From NCBI GenBank assembly GCA_022566355.1, contig JADFJB010000002.1, positions 60,320 through 124,319 of the forward strand: a stretch of 64,000 bases of DNA. Reading direction: 5' to 3'. The position numbers were made by a program, and so were the translations under genes. Every line of letters starts with the position of its first letter. The stretch's first letter is position 1. The stretch is from a candidate division KSB1 bacterium. GTDB lineage: Bacteria > Zhuqueibacterota > JdFR-76 > DREG01. The notes beneath the pieces were generated by a model. It was given only the letters and a program-made list of their open reading frames with translations, did not search any database and was not told the origin of the DNA. Shown one piece after another: positions 36,475-48,213 of the stretch.

Positions 36475-38400
36475 ATGAGAATAAAGGTTAGTTTCTTATT
36501 ATTTGGTGGTATATTGGTCTGTTTACAAAGTGCTGCAATAGCTCAAAATGGTGGAGTGAATAGCATTTTTCACCAAGGAGTCGGCGCCCGTCAATCAGCT
36601 TTGGGTGGTGCGGTGGTTGCATATCCGCAAGATCCAACGACGATTTACTGGAACCCGGCTGGTTTGGAATACCTTCCGGAAAAAAGTATTTCTTTATATT
36701 ATACCACATTTTTAGGAGGCACTTCCTATCAATTTGTTGGATTTGCCTTTCCAACGTTGTATAATGGTACCTTCGGTGCAGGTGTTACTCGAATATCGGC
36801 AGATGGAATTATTGAACAAGGATCAACTTATTTGCAAAATGGACTTGGCGAATTTAGCTCTAACCAATCGGAATTCTATTTGTCTGGTGCTAAAATCATT
36901 CGTAACCTAATTTCAGTTGGAGTAAATATAAAACTACAGCATCATTCAATAAATGGGTTGTCCGATACCGGCATAGGTGGAGATTTATCGTTCATGTACC
37001 TTCCAGAGTTTGACAATTCACTATTGAGAAATATTCGCTTGGGATTAAATGTGCAAAATTTAGTATCTCCGATACTAAATCCCGGTGATGCGTCGGATAA
37101 GATTCCTACTCGATTGTTATTTGGCTTTGCCAAGCCTTTTTATTTAGGATTTGATCGAAATCCGCTGGTACTTTTGTTTAGTCTTGACCAAAACAAACAA
37201 CAAAGTATGGGATATCATACAGGCTTAGAATATACATATTTGGACAAAGGAATGGTTAGGTTTGGGCTTGATCAGAATGGTTTCGCATTTGGTGCAGGTA
37301 CTCTTTATAAACGAATCCAAATCGATTATACTTATGGTAAATTGACCGAATCCGCCTTTGGTGATAGCCATAAACTTTCCTTCTCAATTAATTTTGGTAA
37401 ATCTCGCGAAGAATTATTGCAAATTGCAGAACGGAAGCGCAATTTAGAAATTGCCAGTCAGGTTGAATTGGGTTTAGACCAGGAGCGGCAAAATACAATA
37501 GATAGGTTGCTGATTGAAGGAAGGCAAATATATAGCAATGCATCAACCGTTCTTGAATACATGGATGCGATCATTAAATTTAGCCAGGTTTTGGACCTTG
37601 ACAGCAACAATGCCGAAGCAGAGGAAAGATTGGCAGAATCCGACAAAAGAACTAGTGAACTTCGGCTAGCAGAACAACAAAAGATACTAAGTGCAATTGA
37701 GGACTCAAGAGTACAAAAAGAAACAATGAGAACACAAGCAAGAATTGATTCACTTACAAACCTTGGCCAATCCTTATTCAAGTCAGGCGGATATAATGCT
37801 GCAATTGAGCAATGGGATAAAGTGCTAGCAGAACGACCTGACGACCAGTTGGTTAAAGATATGATTGCAAGTGCACAGTCGGAATTAACGAAAAATGTGG
37901 ACAATCTTATTCGACGAGCAGATAACATGGCGAAGAACCAGGATTATGCCGGCGCAATAACGGTATTGGCTGGTGTTCAACTTTTAAGCCTGGGAAACGA
38001 AGAAGCGCTGAGACAACTTTCAATAAAGATCAACGGGTTAGAAAGACTCCTCAATGTCTCCAGTTATTATCAATCGGGATTAATTGCTTATACTGAGGAA
38101 AAATGGGTCGAAGCATTGAATAACTTTACGAAAGCAAATAGAATTAATAGTAACTACATGAATCTAAAACACTATTATACAGAGGCGGAGCGTAGAGTAA
38201 ATGCAAAGGATATGGCGATGACGCCTGAAATGGTAACGAAATACAAACAAGGATACGATCTCTATTTGGAAGTTCGACTTCAAGAGGCTATAGATATCTG
38301 GGAAGAATTGCTGATAGAACAACATTATAATAAACTGATAATCGAATTGATTGACAATGCTAATAAGCAATTGGAAAAACAAAAAAATATTAACAGGTAA
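36475..38400 (+). CDS. PorV/PorQ-like outer-membrane protein with C-terminal TPR region
   Basis: A 641-residue protein with signal peptide (1-24, ending AAIAQ). Residues 25-310 form a beta-barrel of the PorV/PorQ (UPF0164-like) type: GVGARQSALGGAVVA and DPTTIYWNPAGL are family hallmarks, and HKLSFSINFG closes the barrel. In type IX secretion PorV shuttles cargo bearing C-terminal sorting domains. The remaining half is helical with TPR-like repeats (AIEQWDKVLAERPDDQ, WVEALNNFTKANRINSNYM), an extension not found in standard PorV. AGAAGGTT precedes the ATG. Its position right after a gene with a sorting domain supports a dedicated export partner. Confidence 0.8.
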   Translation: MRIKVSFLLFGGILVCLQSAAIAQNGGVNSIFHQGVGARQSALGGAVVAYPQDPTTIYWNPAGLEYLPEKSISLYYTTFLGGTSYQFVGFAFPTLYNGTFGAGVTRISADGIIEQGSTYLQNGLGEFSSNQSEFYLSGAKIIRNLISVGVNIKLQHHSINGLSDTGIGGDLSFMYLPEFDNSLLRNIRLGLNVQNLVSPILNPGDASDKIPTRLLFGFAKPFYLGFDRNPLVLLFSLDQNKQQSMGYHTGLEYTYLDKGMVRFGLDQNGFAFGAGTLYKRIQIDYTYGKLTESAFGDSHKLSFSINFGKSREELLQIAERKRNLEIASQVELGLDQERQNTIDRLLIEGRQIYSNASTVLEYMDAIIKFSQVLDLDSNNAEAEERLAESDKRTSELRLAEQQKILSAIEDSRVQKETMRTQARIDSLTNLGQSLFKSGGYNAAIEQWDKVLAERPDDQLVKDMIASAQSELTKNVDNLIRRADNMAKNQDYAGAITVLAGVQLLSLGNEEALRQLSIKINGLERLLNVSSYYQSGLIAYTEEKWVEALNNFTKANRINSNYMNLKHYYTEAERRVNAKDMAMTPEMVTKYKQGYDLYLEVRLQEAIDIWEELLIEQHYNKLIIELIDNANKQLEKQKNINR

Positions 38401-38412
38401 TGTACTAGTCTT

Positions 38413-41400
38413 GTGTTTAAATCAGTTGCTACAGAAGAAATTCAATTCCCTGCTGAGATAAATTCTCTCAAAAAGCTTCGAGATTTTGTAACGCGTATTG
38501 GTAAAAAATATAAACTTACCGATAAGATCATAAATTCTTTTAAACTCGCCGTTGACGAAGCCAGCACGAATATAATTCGGCATGCCTATCGCGATAAAAA
38601 AGGCCAAATAACCCTTCGAATCATCGTTCGTAAATATGATGTCACGGTCAGCCTCATTGACCAGGGGCGATATTTTGATCCTAAAAATGTAAAAGACCCG
38701 GACCTAAAGCGCTATGTTAACATAGGTAAAAAAGGCGGCTTAGGAATTTTCATGATCAGAAAATTAGTCGATGATGTTGATTACAGGCGCATTGAAAGAG
38801 GTAATGAACTCAGGTTAACCAATAGAAGAGAACGAAAAAAATCCAAGTTTTCATTACCTTCCTTTACCGGGTCGTTACGGGCCAAATATTTTTCCTTTGC
38901 AGCGGTTATTGTAAGTGCGATAATTGTAATTTATTACGTTTTCAATTTTATTACAATCAAAGGTCAAATCCTGGATGATGCTTATATTCGAATGCGTGAT
39001 AGATCAATTCCGTTTGCTGCGAATATATTGGATGAATATGTAAATCGTAGCGAATTTAATCCTGAGCTCTCAGCAAAAGCACAAGAGTATTGGAATCAGA
39101 ATCAAAACTTTATAAGATATGTGATTATAACAAATTTGAAGCATAAAATTGTAGGGTCTTCTAATCCCGGGTTGTTCACACCTGAATTAGATAATTTTAA
39201 TCCGCAAAATCCCAGGTTCAACGTTGATGAGTATATTCAAGTAGCAATGATAACCACGAATCAAGACTCTGTCCAGTCAGAGTATTTTATTGTTCGGCGG
39301 CCCATAATACCAAGGCGCTCAACAGACAATAAAGCCATAGGTAATACCTACATCCTTATTCCAACTGAGCCGATTTTTGCAGAGGTAAAAGAAGAGCAAG
39401 CCCTGGTTGTGCAATTTTTCTTTTTGGTTTTAGTAATCGCCAATGCAAGTGTTGGTGTATTAATTTTGCTTGTATTTATTCCATTGCAAAAGCTTTCTAC
39501 TTGGGTAAAAAGTATGGGAGAGGGGGATATCAAAGATCAGGTGGAAATTGATTCTTCCGATGAAATTGGTAAAATCGCACAGGCCTTCAGCGAAATTACA
39601 GATAAATTTCGAGAATCTCAAAAATCCCTTGTAGATCAGGAAAAAATTCAGCAAGAAATGCATTTGGCTAAAGAAATTCAGCAAACTCTTTTGCCTGCCG
39701 AGTTTCCGGAAATGGAAGGCTATGAAATCGCATCTTACTATGAATCAGCAAAAGAAGTAGGTGGAGATTATTACGATTTTGTTCAAATAGATCGTCATAG
39801 AATGGGTGTTGTGGTTGCTGATGTGTCTGGCAAAGGCGTTCCCGGCTCCCTGGTTATGACGATGATAAGAACAGCTCTCAGAACCGAAGCAAAAGGAAGA
39901 GGCTCTTCTGCAGATGTGCTTTCAAGGGTTAACCAATTCGTAATGGATGATATTCGCAAAGGAATGTTTGTTACACTTTTCTATATTATCCTGGATTCCA
40001 GAAGGAGAAGAATAACATTTGCGAGCGCCGGCCACAATCCCATGATCTTGCATCGGGAGTCTACAAAAAAAACCTATTATCTTAATCCTAAGGGATTCCC
40101 GGTTGGAATTTCATTGGGTGAAAATGATCTGTTTAAAAAATCCATAGTGGATGATACCATCCAATTAAGTAAGGGTGATATTATTTTATGCTATACGGAT
40201 GGTATTACCGAAGCAATGAATTCTAACCGAGAATTATTTGGAGAAGAAAGACTCCTGTCGGTAGTGAGAGAATATGGTCGTTTGAGTGCTAAACAGTTTG
40301 TTGAAAAATTGAATGAAGAAATTCTGTCCTTCACAGAAGGTCATATACAAAATGACGACATTTCGCTTGTAGTGATCAAAGAAAACATGAATCCGGATGA
40401 AGCGGAATTGGAGCGTGCTAAACAGGCCTACTATAAAACATTGGATGGAACATCCATTAAGGATGCCAGCCAGGAAGTAGGAATCGCGCTCACCACCTTT
40501 AATAATAAGTATAAAAAGCAGTTTGAAAAAATGGGGATTGATCGATTCAAGCATGAATTTGAAACGACTTCGGTTGAGGCAAAACATTTAAGTATCGAAG
40601 AGCAAACCAAAATCTATGATATTATAAGGAAAACGCCTGTTTGGGGTCCGAAGCGAATTAGTGAGCAATTAGAAACAGAAGAATATGGATTTACAAAAAT
40701 GTTACCTTGGCGAATCTATGATGAACTGGTTCGAAAACGATTGAATACGAAGCAGCTTCGAGAAGCCTATGTGGCTAGAGGTGATAATAAAAAGCGAATG
40801 AAACCGCCAGGAACACCGATGTTAACCCTAGATGGTCGGATTTTAGTCGAAGAATATATGGAACCCCCAATAACTTCTCCTGTTACACCGGTAGAAGTAA
40901 AACCAAAAGAACCAGAGAAAGAAGTTGTTGAACAAAAGCCAACTAAAGAAGAAATTGATAAAAAGAAACCGAAGAGTAAAAAAAGAATTCCTCTCGAAGA
41001 TGCCGAGGTTTCTGATTATGTCCTCAAAGATATTGTAGAATTATTAGATAAAAACATAGAAGACGACTATAGCAAGGAAGTTAAGGAAGCATCGGAAGAG
41101 CAAACTGAAATAGAGACAACCAATGAACCGATGTCCATTTCTGCGATAGATGAAAGTAATAGTGAAGAGAATCCATCTGAAGTCGGTACCGATGTAAAAG
41201 ATTTACTTGATAATTTGGAATATGACGAACCAAAAAATGAGCCGGATGAAGATATAGATTTTTCCGATTTGTCGACGGAGGAATATACAAAAGAATTATT
41301 TGATGATCGGTCAAACGGTGACGAACAGGATGACCTGGAGCCAGAAGAATCGATAGCAGAAGTTTCAGAATTAACTGATTTACAAGATGAGGAGTCTTCG

Positions 41401-42306
41401 GAACATACGCAACGCGTAGAAGAAACAGAAGAAACTGCAAAACAGGTTCTGGAAACCTTATCTGCTAAAATTGAAGGTGATGCAGACATTGATGATTCAA
41501 TAAGCGCGAGTGAAGATGAAGAATTTATAGAATTAATTTCTGCAGATGCAGACATTGAACAAGTAGATGTAATTGAGCAATCAAGTGAAGAGTCGACCAA
41601 GGAATTAACAAAAAATACAATTAATGAGCCAATTGAAGAATCTATTGTTGATAGCAGCGATTCAGAACTTCAGCAAGAAAATAAAAGTGATATTGTCAAG
41701 GTTTCAAAAAGTCCCGAAGAAATATTTGATGAATTATCTGTGAAAGTTGACGAGGAAGAAAATAAATTAGAGGAAGTAATTTCGTTAAATGAAACCCCCA
41801 AATTGGACGAAAACAAGATAGATGATATATTTAACATGGTTTCGGAAGACGAAGAAATTAGTCTTGATAGCAAAGAGTTTGCTTCAGAATTCCCAAAAGA
41901 AGAAAATACAGAGGTAGTCAAAAAGGAAGCTGATTCAGTTGAAGAAAAAAAGCAAAAAATGATTATTGTTGGTGGTCATTATTATATGCAAAAAAAATAT
42001 GAAAAAGCTATTTCCGTATTCCAAAGAATTATCGATAAGTATCCAAATACCATTGAAGCCTATTACAATTTGGGGAATTCCTATTTTCGGATCAACAAGT
42101 GGAATGAGGCGCGGGATGCATATGAAGCAGCCTGTGAGCTTGACCCGACCTTTCTGGATGCAATGGAAAATTTGGGTGTGATATATGCAAATCAAAAGGA
42201 ATTTCATAGGGCTATCGATATTTGGGGCAAAATTTTGGAATACGACCCCAAACGTGTAGACTTGAAAAAAAACATTGAAAAAGCAGTAAAACTAAATGCG
42301 GGATAA
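38413..42306 (+). CDS. Multidomain partner-switching phosphatase (HATPase-sensor-HAMP-PP2C-HTH-TPR)
   Basis: A 1297-residue membrane signalling protein. Domains: RsbW-type anti-sigma kinase fold (1-135; DEASTNIIRHAY, DQGRYFDP, GGLGIFMI); membrane helix (about 160-185); extracytoplasmic sensor (186-330); second helix; HAMP (about 350-402); PP2C/SpoIIE phosphatase (about 435-656; KEVGGDYYDF, DVSGKGVPGSL, FASAGHNP, YTDGITEAMN, NDDISLVV); a Fis-like helix-turn-helix (about 670-712; IKDASQEVGIALTTF); a small winged-helix-like module (727-795) shared with the next gene; an acidic low-complexity linker (about 816-1176); and C-terminal TPRs (1180-1297). It starts with GTG, 12 bases after the PorV-like gene. 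Inferred role: dephosphorylating an anti-sigma-factor antagonist, probably the STAS protein that follows. Kinase and phosphatase in one chain is unusual. Confidence 0.87.
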   Translation: MFKSVATEEIQFPAEINSLKKLRDFVTRIGKKYKLTDKIINSFKLAVDEASTNIIRHAYRDKKGQITLRIIVRKYDVTVSLIDQGRYFDPKNVKDPDLKRYVNIGKKGGLGIFMIRKLVDDVDYRRIERGNELRLTNRRERKKSKFSLPSFTGSLRAKYFSFAAVIVSAIIVIYYVFNFITIKGQILDDAYIRMRDRSIPFAANILDEYVNRSEFNPELSAKAQEYWNQNQNFIRYVIITNLKHKIVGSSNPGLFTPELDNFNPQNPRFNVDEYIQVAMITTNQDSVQSEYFIVRRPIIPRRSTDNKAIGNTYILIPTEPIFAEVKEEQALVVQFFFLVLVIANASVGVLILLVFIPLQKLSTWVKSMGEGDIKDQVEIDSSDEIGKIAQAFSEITDKFRESQKSLVDQEKIQQEMHLAKEIQQTLLPAEFPEMEGYEIASYYESAKEVGGDYYDFVQIDRHRMGVVVADVSGKGVPGSLVMTMIRTALRTEAKGRGSSADVLSRVNQFVMDDIRKGMFVTLFYIILDSRRRRITFASAGHNPMILHRESTKKTYYLNPKGFPVGISLGENDLFKKSIVDDTIQLSKGDIILCYTDGITEAMNSNRELFGEERLLSVVREYGRLSAKQFVEKLNEEILSFTEGHIQNDDISLVVIKENMNPDEAELERAKQAYYKTLDGTSIKDASQEVGIALTTFNNKYKKQFEKMGIDRFKHEFETTSVEAKHLSIEEQTKIYDIIRKTPVWGPKRISEQLETEEYGFTKMLPWRIYDELVRKRLNTKQLREAYVARGDNKKRMKPPGTPMLTLDGRILVEEYMEPPITSPVTPVEVKPKEPEKEVVEQKPTKEEIDKKKPKSKKRIPLEDAEVSDYVLKDIVELLDKNIEDDYSKEVKEASEEQTEIETTNEPMSISAIDESNSEENPSEVGTDVKDLLDNLEYDEPKNEPDEDIDFSDLSTEEYTKELFDDRSNGDEQDDLEPEESIAEVSELTDLQDEESSEHTQRVEETEETAKQVLETLSAKIEGDADIDDSISASEDEEFIELISADADIEQVDVIEQSSEESTKELTKNTINEPIEESIVDSSDSELQQENKSDIVKVSKSPEEIFDELSVKVDEEENKLEEVISLNETPKLDENKIDDIFNMVSEDEEISLDSKEFASEFPKEENTEVVKKEADSVEEKKQKMIIVGGHYYMQKKYEKAISVFQRIIDKYPNTIEAYYNLGNSYFRINKWNEARDAYEAACELDPTFLDAMENLGVIYANQKEFHRAIDIWGKILEYDPKRVDLKKNIEKAVKLNAG

Positions 42307-42354
42307 AAATAAATTATGATGAAATTATGATACATTATTCAGCTTTAAAATTAA

Positions 42355-42383
42355 TTGATATTTGGCCTTAAATCGGCTATATT
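42355..42383 (+). promoter_or_regulatory. Sigma-70-type promoter upstream of the STAS gene
   Basis: TTGATA at 42355-42360, a 17-base spacer and TATATT at 42378-42383 lie 33 bases before the STAS start. The antagonist can therefore be made independently of the large phosphatase gene upstream. Confidence 0.72.
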
Positions 42384-42416
42384 TGCGCATTAAATATTAG
42401 GATAAAGGAGAGTTAT

Positions 42417-43097
42417 ATGGAAGGAATCCAAGTATCCGTTTCAAAGGTTGGCCCTCAAGACAAGATCTCCCAAATAAAAGTCGGAGGGTATATTGATACC
42501 ACAACATCGGCTGAAGTGGAGCGTGCTCTGGATGGACTAGTGAGAAAAGGTGACTATAATATTATCATAGAACTGGGCAACGTAGATTATATTAGTAGCG
42601 CGGGCTGGGGAATTTTTATTAGTGAAATCAAAGGAATTCGAGAGCGGGGCGGCGATCTTAAGCTTGCAAACATGATCCCCGATGTTTATGAAGTTTTTGA
42701 ACTGCTTGAATTCCATTATATTCTCAGGGCTTACGACACTATTGAAGAAGCCTCCAGAGATTTCAATTTGAATTCTGATAAATCATTACAGGATCCAGAC
42801 ACAATTGATCAAGTAGATGATGCTAACTATGACGATTTAGAAAAACAAGCAAAGCAAGAACCTGCTGCCAAAAGTGTTTCTGCTCCCTCCATAAATTCAA
42901 CTGAGGATAAGATCAAGAAAATCATTATCGACAATCCCGATTTAGGTTTTCTTGAGATTAAAAAAACATTAAATTCCGAGATTTATAATTTCACGAAAAT
43001 TGGTGTAATAGATACTTGGAAATACTTAAAAAAAATGGGGCTCACGTCCAAAAAGAAAAGAATGGAATTCTTTAAGAGCAAGGCGTTTCAAACCTAG
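42417..43097 (+). CDS. STAS anti-sigma-factor antagonist with C-terminal winged-helix-like module
   Basis: A 226-residue cytoplasmic protein. Residues 1-115 are a STAS domain with the phosphorylatable Ser in VDYISSAGWGIF (about 58-65) and the family pattern GGDLKLANMIPDVYEVFELLEF. A linker (about 120-155) leads to a basic C-terminal module (160-226) that aligns with residues 727-795 of the upstream phosphatase: both read S-E-K, P-G, I, L-E, Y-FTK, then L and basic residues. Standard antagonists stop after the STAS domain. AAAGGAGAG gives a strong ribosome-binding site. Phosphorylation by a HATPase kinase and reversal by the PP2C domain is the expected switch. Confidence 0.88.
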   Translation: MEGIQVSVSKVGPQDKISQIKVGGYIDTTTSAEVERALDGLVRKGDYNIIIELGNVDYISSAGWGIFISEIKGIRERGGDLKLANMIPDVYEVFELLEFHYILRAYDTIEEASRDFNLNSDKSLQDPDTIDQVDDANYDDLEKQAKQEPAAKSVSAPSINSTEDKIKKIIIDNPDLGFLEIKKTLNSEIYNFTKIGVIDTWKYLKKMGLTSKKKRMEFFKSKAFQT

Positions 43098-43136
43098 ATA
43101 CCACTTCTTTTATAGTATTTTTCCCGCGAATCTTAA

Positions 43137-43180
43137 AAAGTGACAAACCTGGATTTATAGTATCTGGAATTTGTCGCTTT
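43137..43180 (+). terminator. Hairpin downstream of the STAS gene, possible terminator
   Basis: AAAGTGACAAA pairs with TTTGTCGCTTT (11 pairs, one G-U) around a 22-base loop that itself can pair (CCTGG, CTGG). Only a short T-run follows, so it may be a weak terminator or an mRNA-end structure. Confidence 0.45.
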
Positions 43181-43202
43181 CTCCAGAACCTTGCTAATAG
43201 GT

Positions 43203-43230
43203 TTGAATTTAAGGTGAAAATTTTTATTAT
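43203..43230 (+). promoter_or_regulatory. Possible promoter upstream of icd
   Basis: TTGAAT, 16 bases, then TATTAT. Two direct copies of CCGGCTACTTTT (43249-43260 and 43271-43282) follow between it and the gene and could be an operator. Confidence 0.35.
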
Positions 43231-43248
43231 TCTGTTAATTTCGTTAGG

Positions 43249-43282
43249 CCGGCTACTTTTTCCTTAATTACCGGCTACTTTT
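43249..43282 (+). repeat. Direct repeat CCGGCTACTTTT x2 upstream of icd
   Basis: Two identical 12-base copies spaced 22 bases start to start, about two helical turns, directly before the icd ribosome-binding site. The spacing would suit a dimeric regulator, but this is inference; it could also be a small slippage duplication. Confidence 0.6.
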
Positions 43283-43300
43283 ATTTCAGGAGTGATTGTT

Positions 43301-44551
43301 GTGAATAATTATCAAAAAATTCAAATACCTGATTATGGTGAGAAAATAACTTATAGTAACGGTAGCCTGCATGTACCCTCAAATCCATGTATTCCATTTA
43401 TCGAAGGAGATGGCATTGGCCCCGATATTAGGGCAGCTTCAAAAAGAGTTTTTGATTCTGCTATAAAAAAAGCCTATGCAGGTGAGCGATCCATAGTCTG
43501 GATAGAGATTTATGCCGGGGAAAAGGCACAGCAGCTTTACAATGAATGGCTTCCGAAGGAGACTATTCAGGCGATAAGGGATTTTGTCGTAGCTATTAAG
43601 GGCCCGCTTACTACACCGGTGGGTGGTGGTTTCAGAAGTCTTAACGTATCTCTCAGGCAAATTCTAGATCTTTATGCATGTGTGCGACCCGTTAAATATT
43701 ACCCGGGTGTCCCAAGTCCCGTTAAGCATCCAGAGAACATGGATATGGTAATCTATAGAGAAAACACGGAAGATGTGTATGCCGGAATTGAATGGCGCGA
43801 AGGAACGGATGACGCAAAGAAAGTCATTGATTTCTTGAATAATGAGATGAATTGTTCTGTCAGGGAAGATTCGGGAGTTGGAGTAAAACCGGTCAGTATT
43901 ACGGGCTCCAAGCGGTTAATTCGTAAAGCGATTCGCCATGCCATCGACTTCAGGCGTGATAATGTCACATTAATGCATAAGGGGAATATCATGAAATTTA
44001 CAGAAGGAGCTTTTCGTGATTGGGGCTATGAGTTGGCAAAAGATGAATTTCTGGATGAGGTAATCAGCGAAGATGAATTATGGACTAAATATAATGGTAA
44101 ACCACCGGAAGGTAAAATTGTAATAAAAGATCGCATTGCCGACAGTATGTTTCAACAAATCTTAACCAGAACGAAAGAGTATGATATCATAGCAACAACG
44201 AATTTGAATGGAGATTATTTATCCGATGCTTGCGCTGCTCAGGTCGGTGGATTGGGTATGGCACCAGGAGCAAATTTAGGTGATTCGATTGGACTCTTCG
44301 AGGCTACGCATGGAACTGCACCCAAATATGCCGGTCAAGACAAGGTTAATCCGGGCTCTATAATTTTATCCGGTGTTATGATGTTACAGTATTTGGGTTG
44401 GGTCGAAGCTGCTGAACTCATTGAAAAAGCATTATCGTTAAGCATACAGCAAAAACGTGTTACTTATGATCTGGAAAGACAAATTGAGGGAGCCACCTTG
44501 TTAAGTTGTTCCGAATATGGAACCGCTATTATAGAAAACATGGATGTTTGA
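43301..44551 (+). CDS. icd: NADP-dependent isocitrate dehydrogenase
   Basis: The enzyme oxidatively decarboxylates isocitrate to 2-oxoglutarate in the citric-acid cycle. The protein of about 416 residues is close to the E. coli type: [24 protein letters not shown] with the substrate-binding, phosphorylatable Ser, [45 protein letters not shown], and [19 protein letters not shown]. The cofactor loop [15 protein letters not shown] keeps the Lys-Tyr pair that marks NADP use. GTG 43301 has AGGAG eight bases upstream, so I prefer it to the in-frame GTG at 43292. Its stop shares a base with the RDD gene start. Confidence 0.95.
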   Translation: MNNYQKIQIPDYGEKITYSNGSLHVPSNPCIPFIEGDGIGPDIRAASKRVFDSAIKKAYAGERSIVWIEIYAGEKAQQLYNEWLPKETIQAIRDFVVAIKGPLTTPVGGGFRSLNVSLRQILDLYACVRPVKYYPGVPSPVKHPENMDMVIYRENTEDVYAGIEWREGTDDAKKVIDFLNNEMNCSVREDSGVGVKPVSITGSKRLIRKAIRHAIDFRRDNVTLMHKGNIMKFTEGAFRDWGYELAKDEFLDEVISEDELWTKYNGKPPEGKIVIKDRIADSMFQQILTRTKEYDIIATTNLNGDYLSDACAAQVGGLGMAPGANLGDSIGLFEATHGTAPKYAGQDKVNPGSIILSGVMMLQYLGWVEAAELIEKALSLSIQQKRVTYDLERQIEGATLLSCSEYGTAIIENMDV

Positions 44552-44958
44552 TGAATGCAAATCCATCCCTAAGGATGATTGCTTTTTTAGTTGATTTACT
44601 GATTTACGTAGCCATTTGGGTGTTTTTGTTTTTCAATTTACACCTGGGCGACTATCTCTCCTGGTTATTGGCGAGTGGTTATTTACTTGTAAAAGATGGA
44701 TTATTACATGGTCAGTCCCTCGGTAAAGTACTTGTTAGATTACGCGTGGTTAATGTAAAGAAAGAGCCGATATCCTTGATGGATTCCCTAAAAAGGAATG
44801 GAATTTTAGTGATACCCAATTTCGTTCGTTTCCTGCCTTTTTGGGGCAGCTTTCTTTTGATTGTCCTTTATTTGCTTGAGTGCTATTTAATGTACACACA
44901 ACCGGATGGTAAAAGATGGGGTGACCAATTTTCTCAAACAACAGTAGTCCAGGTATAA
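44551..44958 (+). CDS. RDD family membrane protein
   Basis: A 135-residue membrane protein: RMIAFLVDLLIY is the RDD-type opening (Arg and Asp in the first helix), GQSLGKVLVRLRVVN the conserved middle loop, and RWGDQFSQTTVV the usual end. Two to three membrane segments are visible. RDD proteins are suspected transporters or channels of unknown substrate. ATG 44551 overlaps the icd stop by one base; longer in-frame starts lie inside icd. The 289 bases to obg hold no gene or clear promoter. Confidence 0.82.
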   Translation: MNANPSLRMIAFLVDLLIYVAIWVFLFFNLHLGDYLSWLLASGYLLVKDGLLHGQSLGKVLVRLRVVNVKKEPISLMDSLKRNGILVIPNFVRFLPFWGSFLLIVLYLLECYLMYTQPDGKRWGDQFSQTTVVQV

Positions 44959-45205
44959 TAAGAAGATTTATGAAAACCGGATGGACTACTGAATAGTTCG
45001 ATTTTACTAGGGAATCCCCCAATATGTTGTCAACCGTGAAGAATCTTGTTAAATTACGGAATGTTACATGATGTTGAAATAAATCCCCTTCGACGGATTC
45101 AGGACGCAGTCTCTTGAATAATATTTAATTCGCATAAAAATATGTGAAAACAATTTGATTTTTCCACAGTCTTGGTTAACTGGGGTTACAATCGGATAAC
45201 ATTAA

Positions 45206-47334
<2,129 letters not shown>

Positions 47335-47461
47335 GAGGATAAACCGCATAGACGTTAAAAGCGCGAAGATGAAGCAAAATGTGTCAGTTAACCCGAAAAT
47401 GAATGATAACTTATTCCCCAATATTACAATAAGTTCTAGCCTCAGTTAGATCAGAAACGTA

Positions 47462-47490
47462 TTGAAATCGAAAAAAAAAACACTTATATT
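47462..47490 (+). promoter_or_regulatory. Promoter of the tRNA-Ser cluster
   Basis: TTGAAA, a 17-base spacer containing a run of ten A, and TATATT. It lies 32 bases before the first tRNA-Ser and probably drives all three tRNAs. Confidence 0.7.
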
Positions 47491-47522
47491 TAATCCCGCT
47501 CTTTTTAAAAAGGATCTAAAAA

Positions 47523-47612
<90 letters not shown>

Positions 47613-47655
47613 TTTTAATTTGACATTGTTTATTGAAATAGGCTTTGAAAGCTTC

Positions 47656-47739
47656 GGAGGGCTAGTCCTAATTGGTAAGGCGGCGGTCTTGAAAATCGCT
47701 GGGCGCAAGCCCTTGGGGGTTCGAGTCCCTCGCCCTCCG
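47656..47739 (+). tRNA. tRNA-Ser (anticodon TGA)
   Basis: Acceptor GGAGGGC pairs with GCCCTCC. The loop is CTTGAAA, giving anticodon TGA. The variable arm is long (GGGCGCAAGCCC). The discriminator is G and no CCA is encoded. Confidence 0.92.
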
Positions 47740-47755
47740 CAAAGAACCAAAAACT

Positions 47756-47842
47756 GGAGAGGTGGCCGAGTGGCTTAAGGTGGCGGCCTGCTAAGTCGTT
47801 GTAGGCGAAAGTCTACCGTGGGTTCGAATCCCACCCTCTCCG
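47756..47842 (+). tRNA. tRNA-Ser (anticodon GCT)
   Basis: Acceptor GGAGAGG pairs with CCTCTCC. The loop is CTGCTAA, giving anticodon GCT for AGC/AGU codons. Its 3' half is almost identical to that of the CGA tRNA 230 bases upstream, suggesting duplication or gene conversion. No CCA is encoded. Confidence 0.95.
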
Positions 47843-47868
47843 CTTATCCAAATCCCAATATTATCGGC

Positions 47869-48213
47869 ATGTATGAATTAAAACAAATTGATGTGTGGTC
47901 TTTGGTAAAAATCGTTTCAATCCTGTCTTTTGCCCTGGGGCTCGTTATAGGTTTTATTTATTTATTGATGATTTTATTTATTTCACAGATCTCATCATCA
48001 TTGATGGGTGATTTTGATCCTGAGATGATGCAAATTGGTGGATTTGTTGGATTTTTTATGGTGTTTTTTATTGCAATTTTAACCTCCCTTTTTTATACAG
48101 TTGTTACGGCTATTTTAGCTGTCCTTTATAACGGCATTTCCGGATTTACCGGAGGCATCCGGATTCGAATGACGGTAGCGGAAGTGGAACAGAGCTCACA
48201 ACCCAATGTCTGA
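47869..48213 (+). CDS. Small DUF3566-like membrane protein
   Basis: A 114-residue membrane protein that starts YELKQIDVWSLVKI, followed by two long membrane segments and the ending AVLYNGISGFTGGIRIRM. This pattern (an amphipathic start, two helices and a GGI-type tail) resembles DUF3566-like proteins of unknown function. ATG 47869 is 27 bases after tRNA-Ser(GCT); an upstream in-frame start would lie in the tRNA and is rejected. It overlaps gltX by eight bases, so both are probably co-transcribed with the tRNAs. Confidence 0.68.
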   Translation: MYELKQIDVWSLVKIVSILSFALGLVIGFIYLLMILFISQISSSLMGDFDPEMMQIGGFVGFFMVFFIAILTSLFYTVVTAILAVLYNGISGFTGGIRIRMTVAEVEQSSQPNV

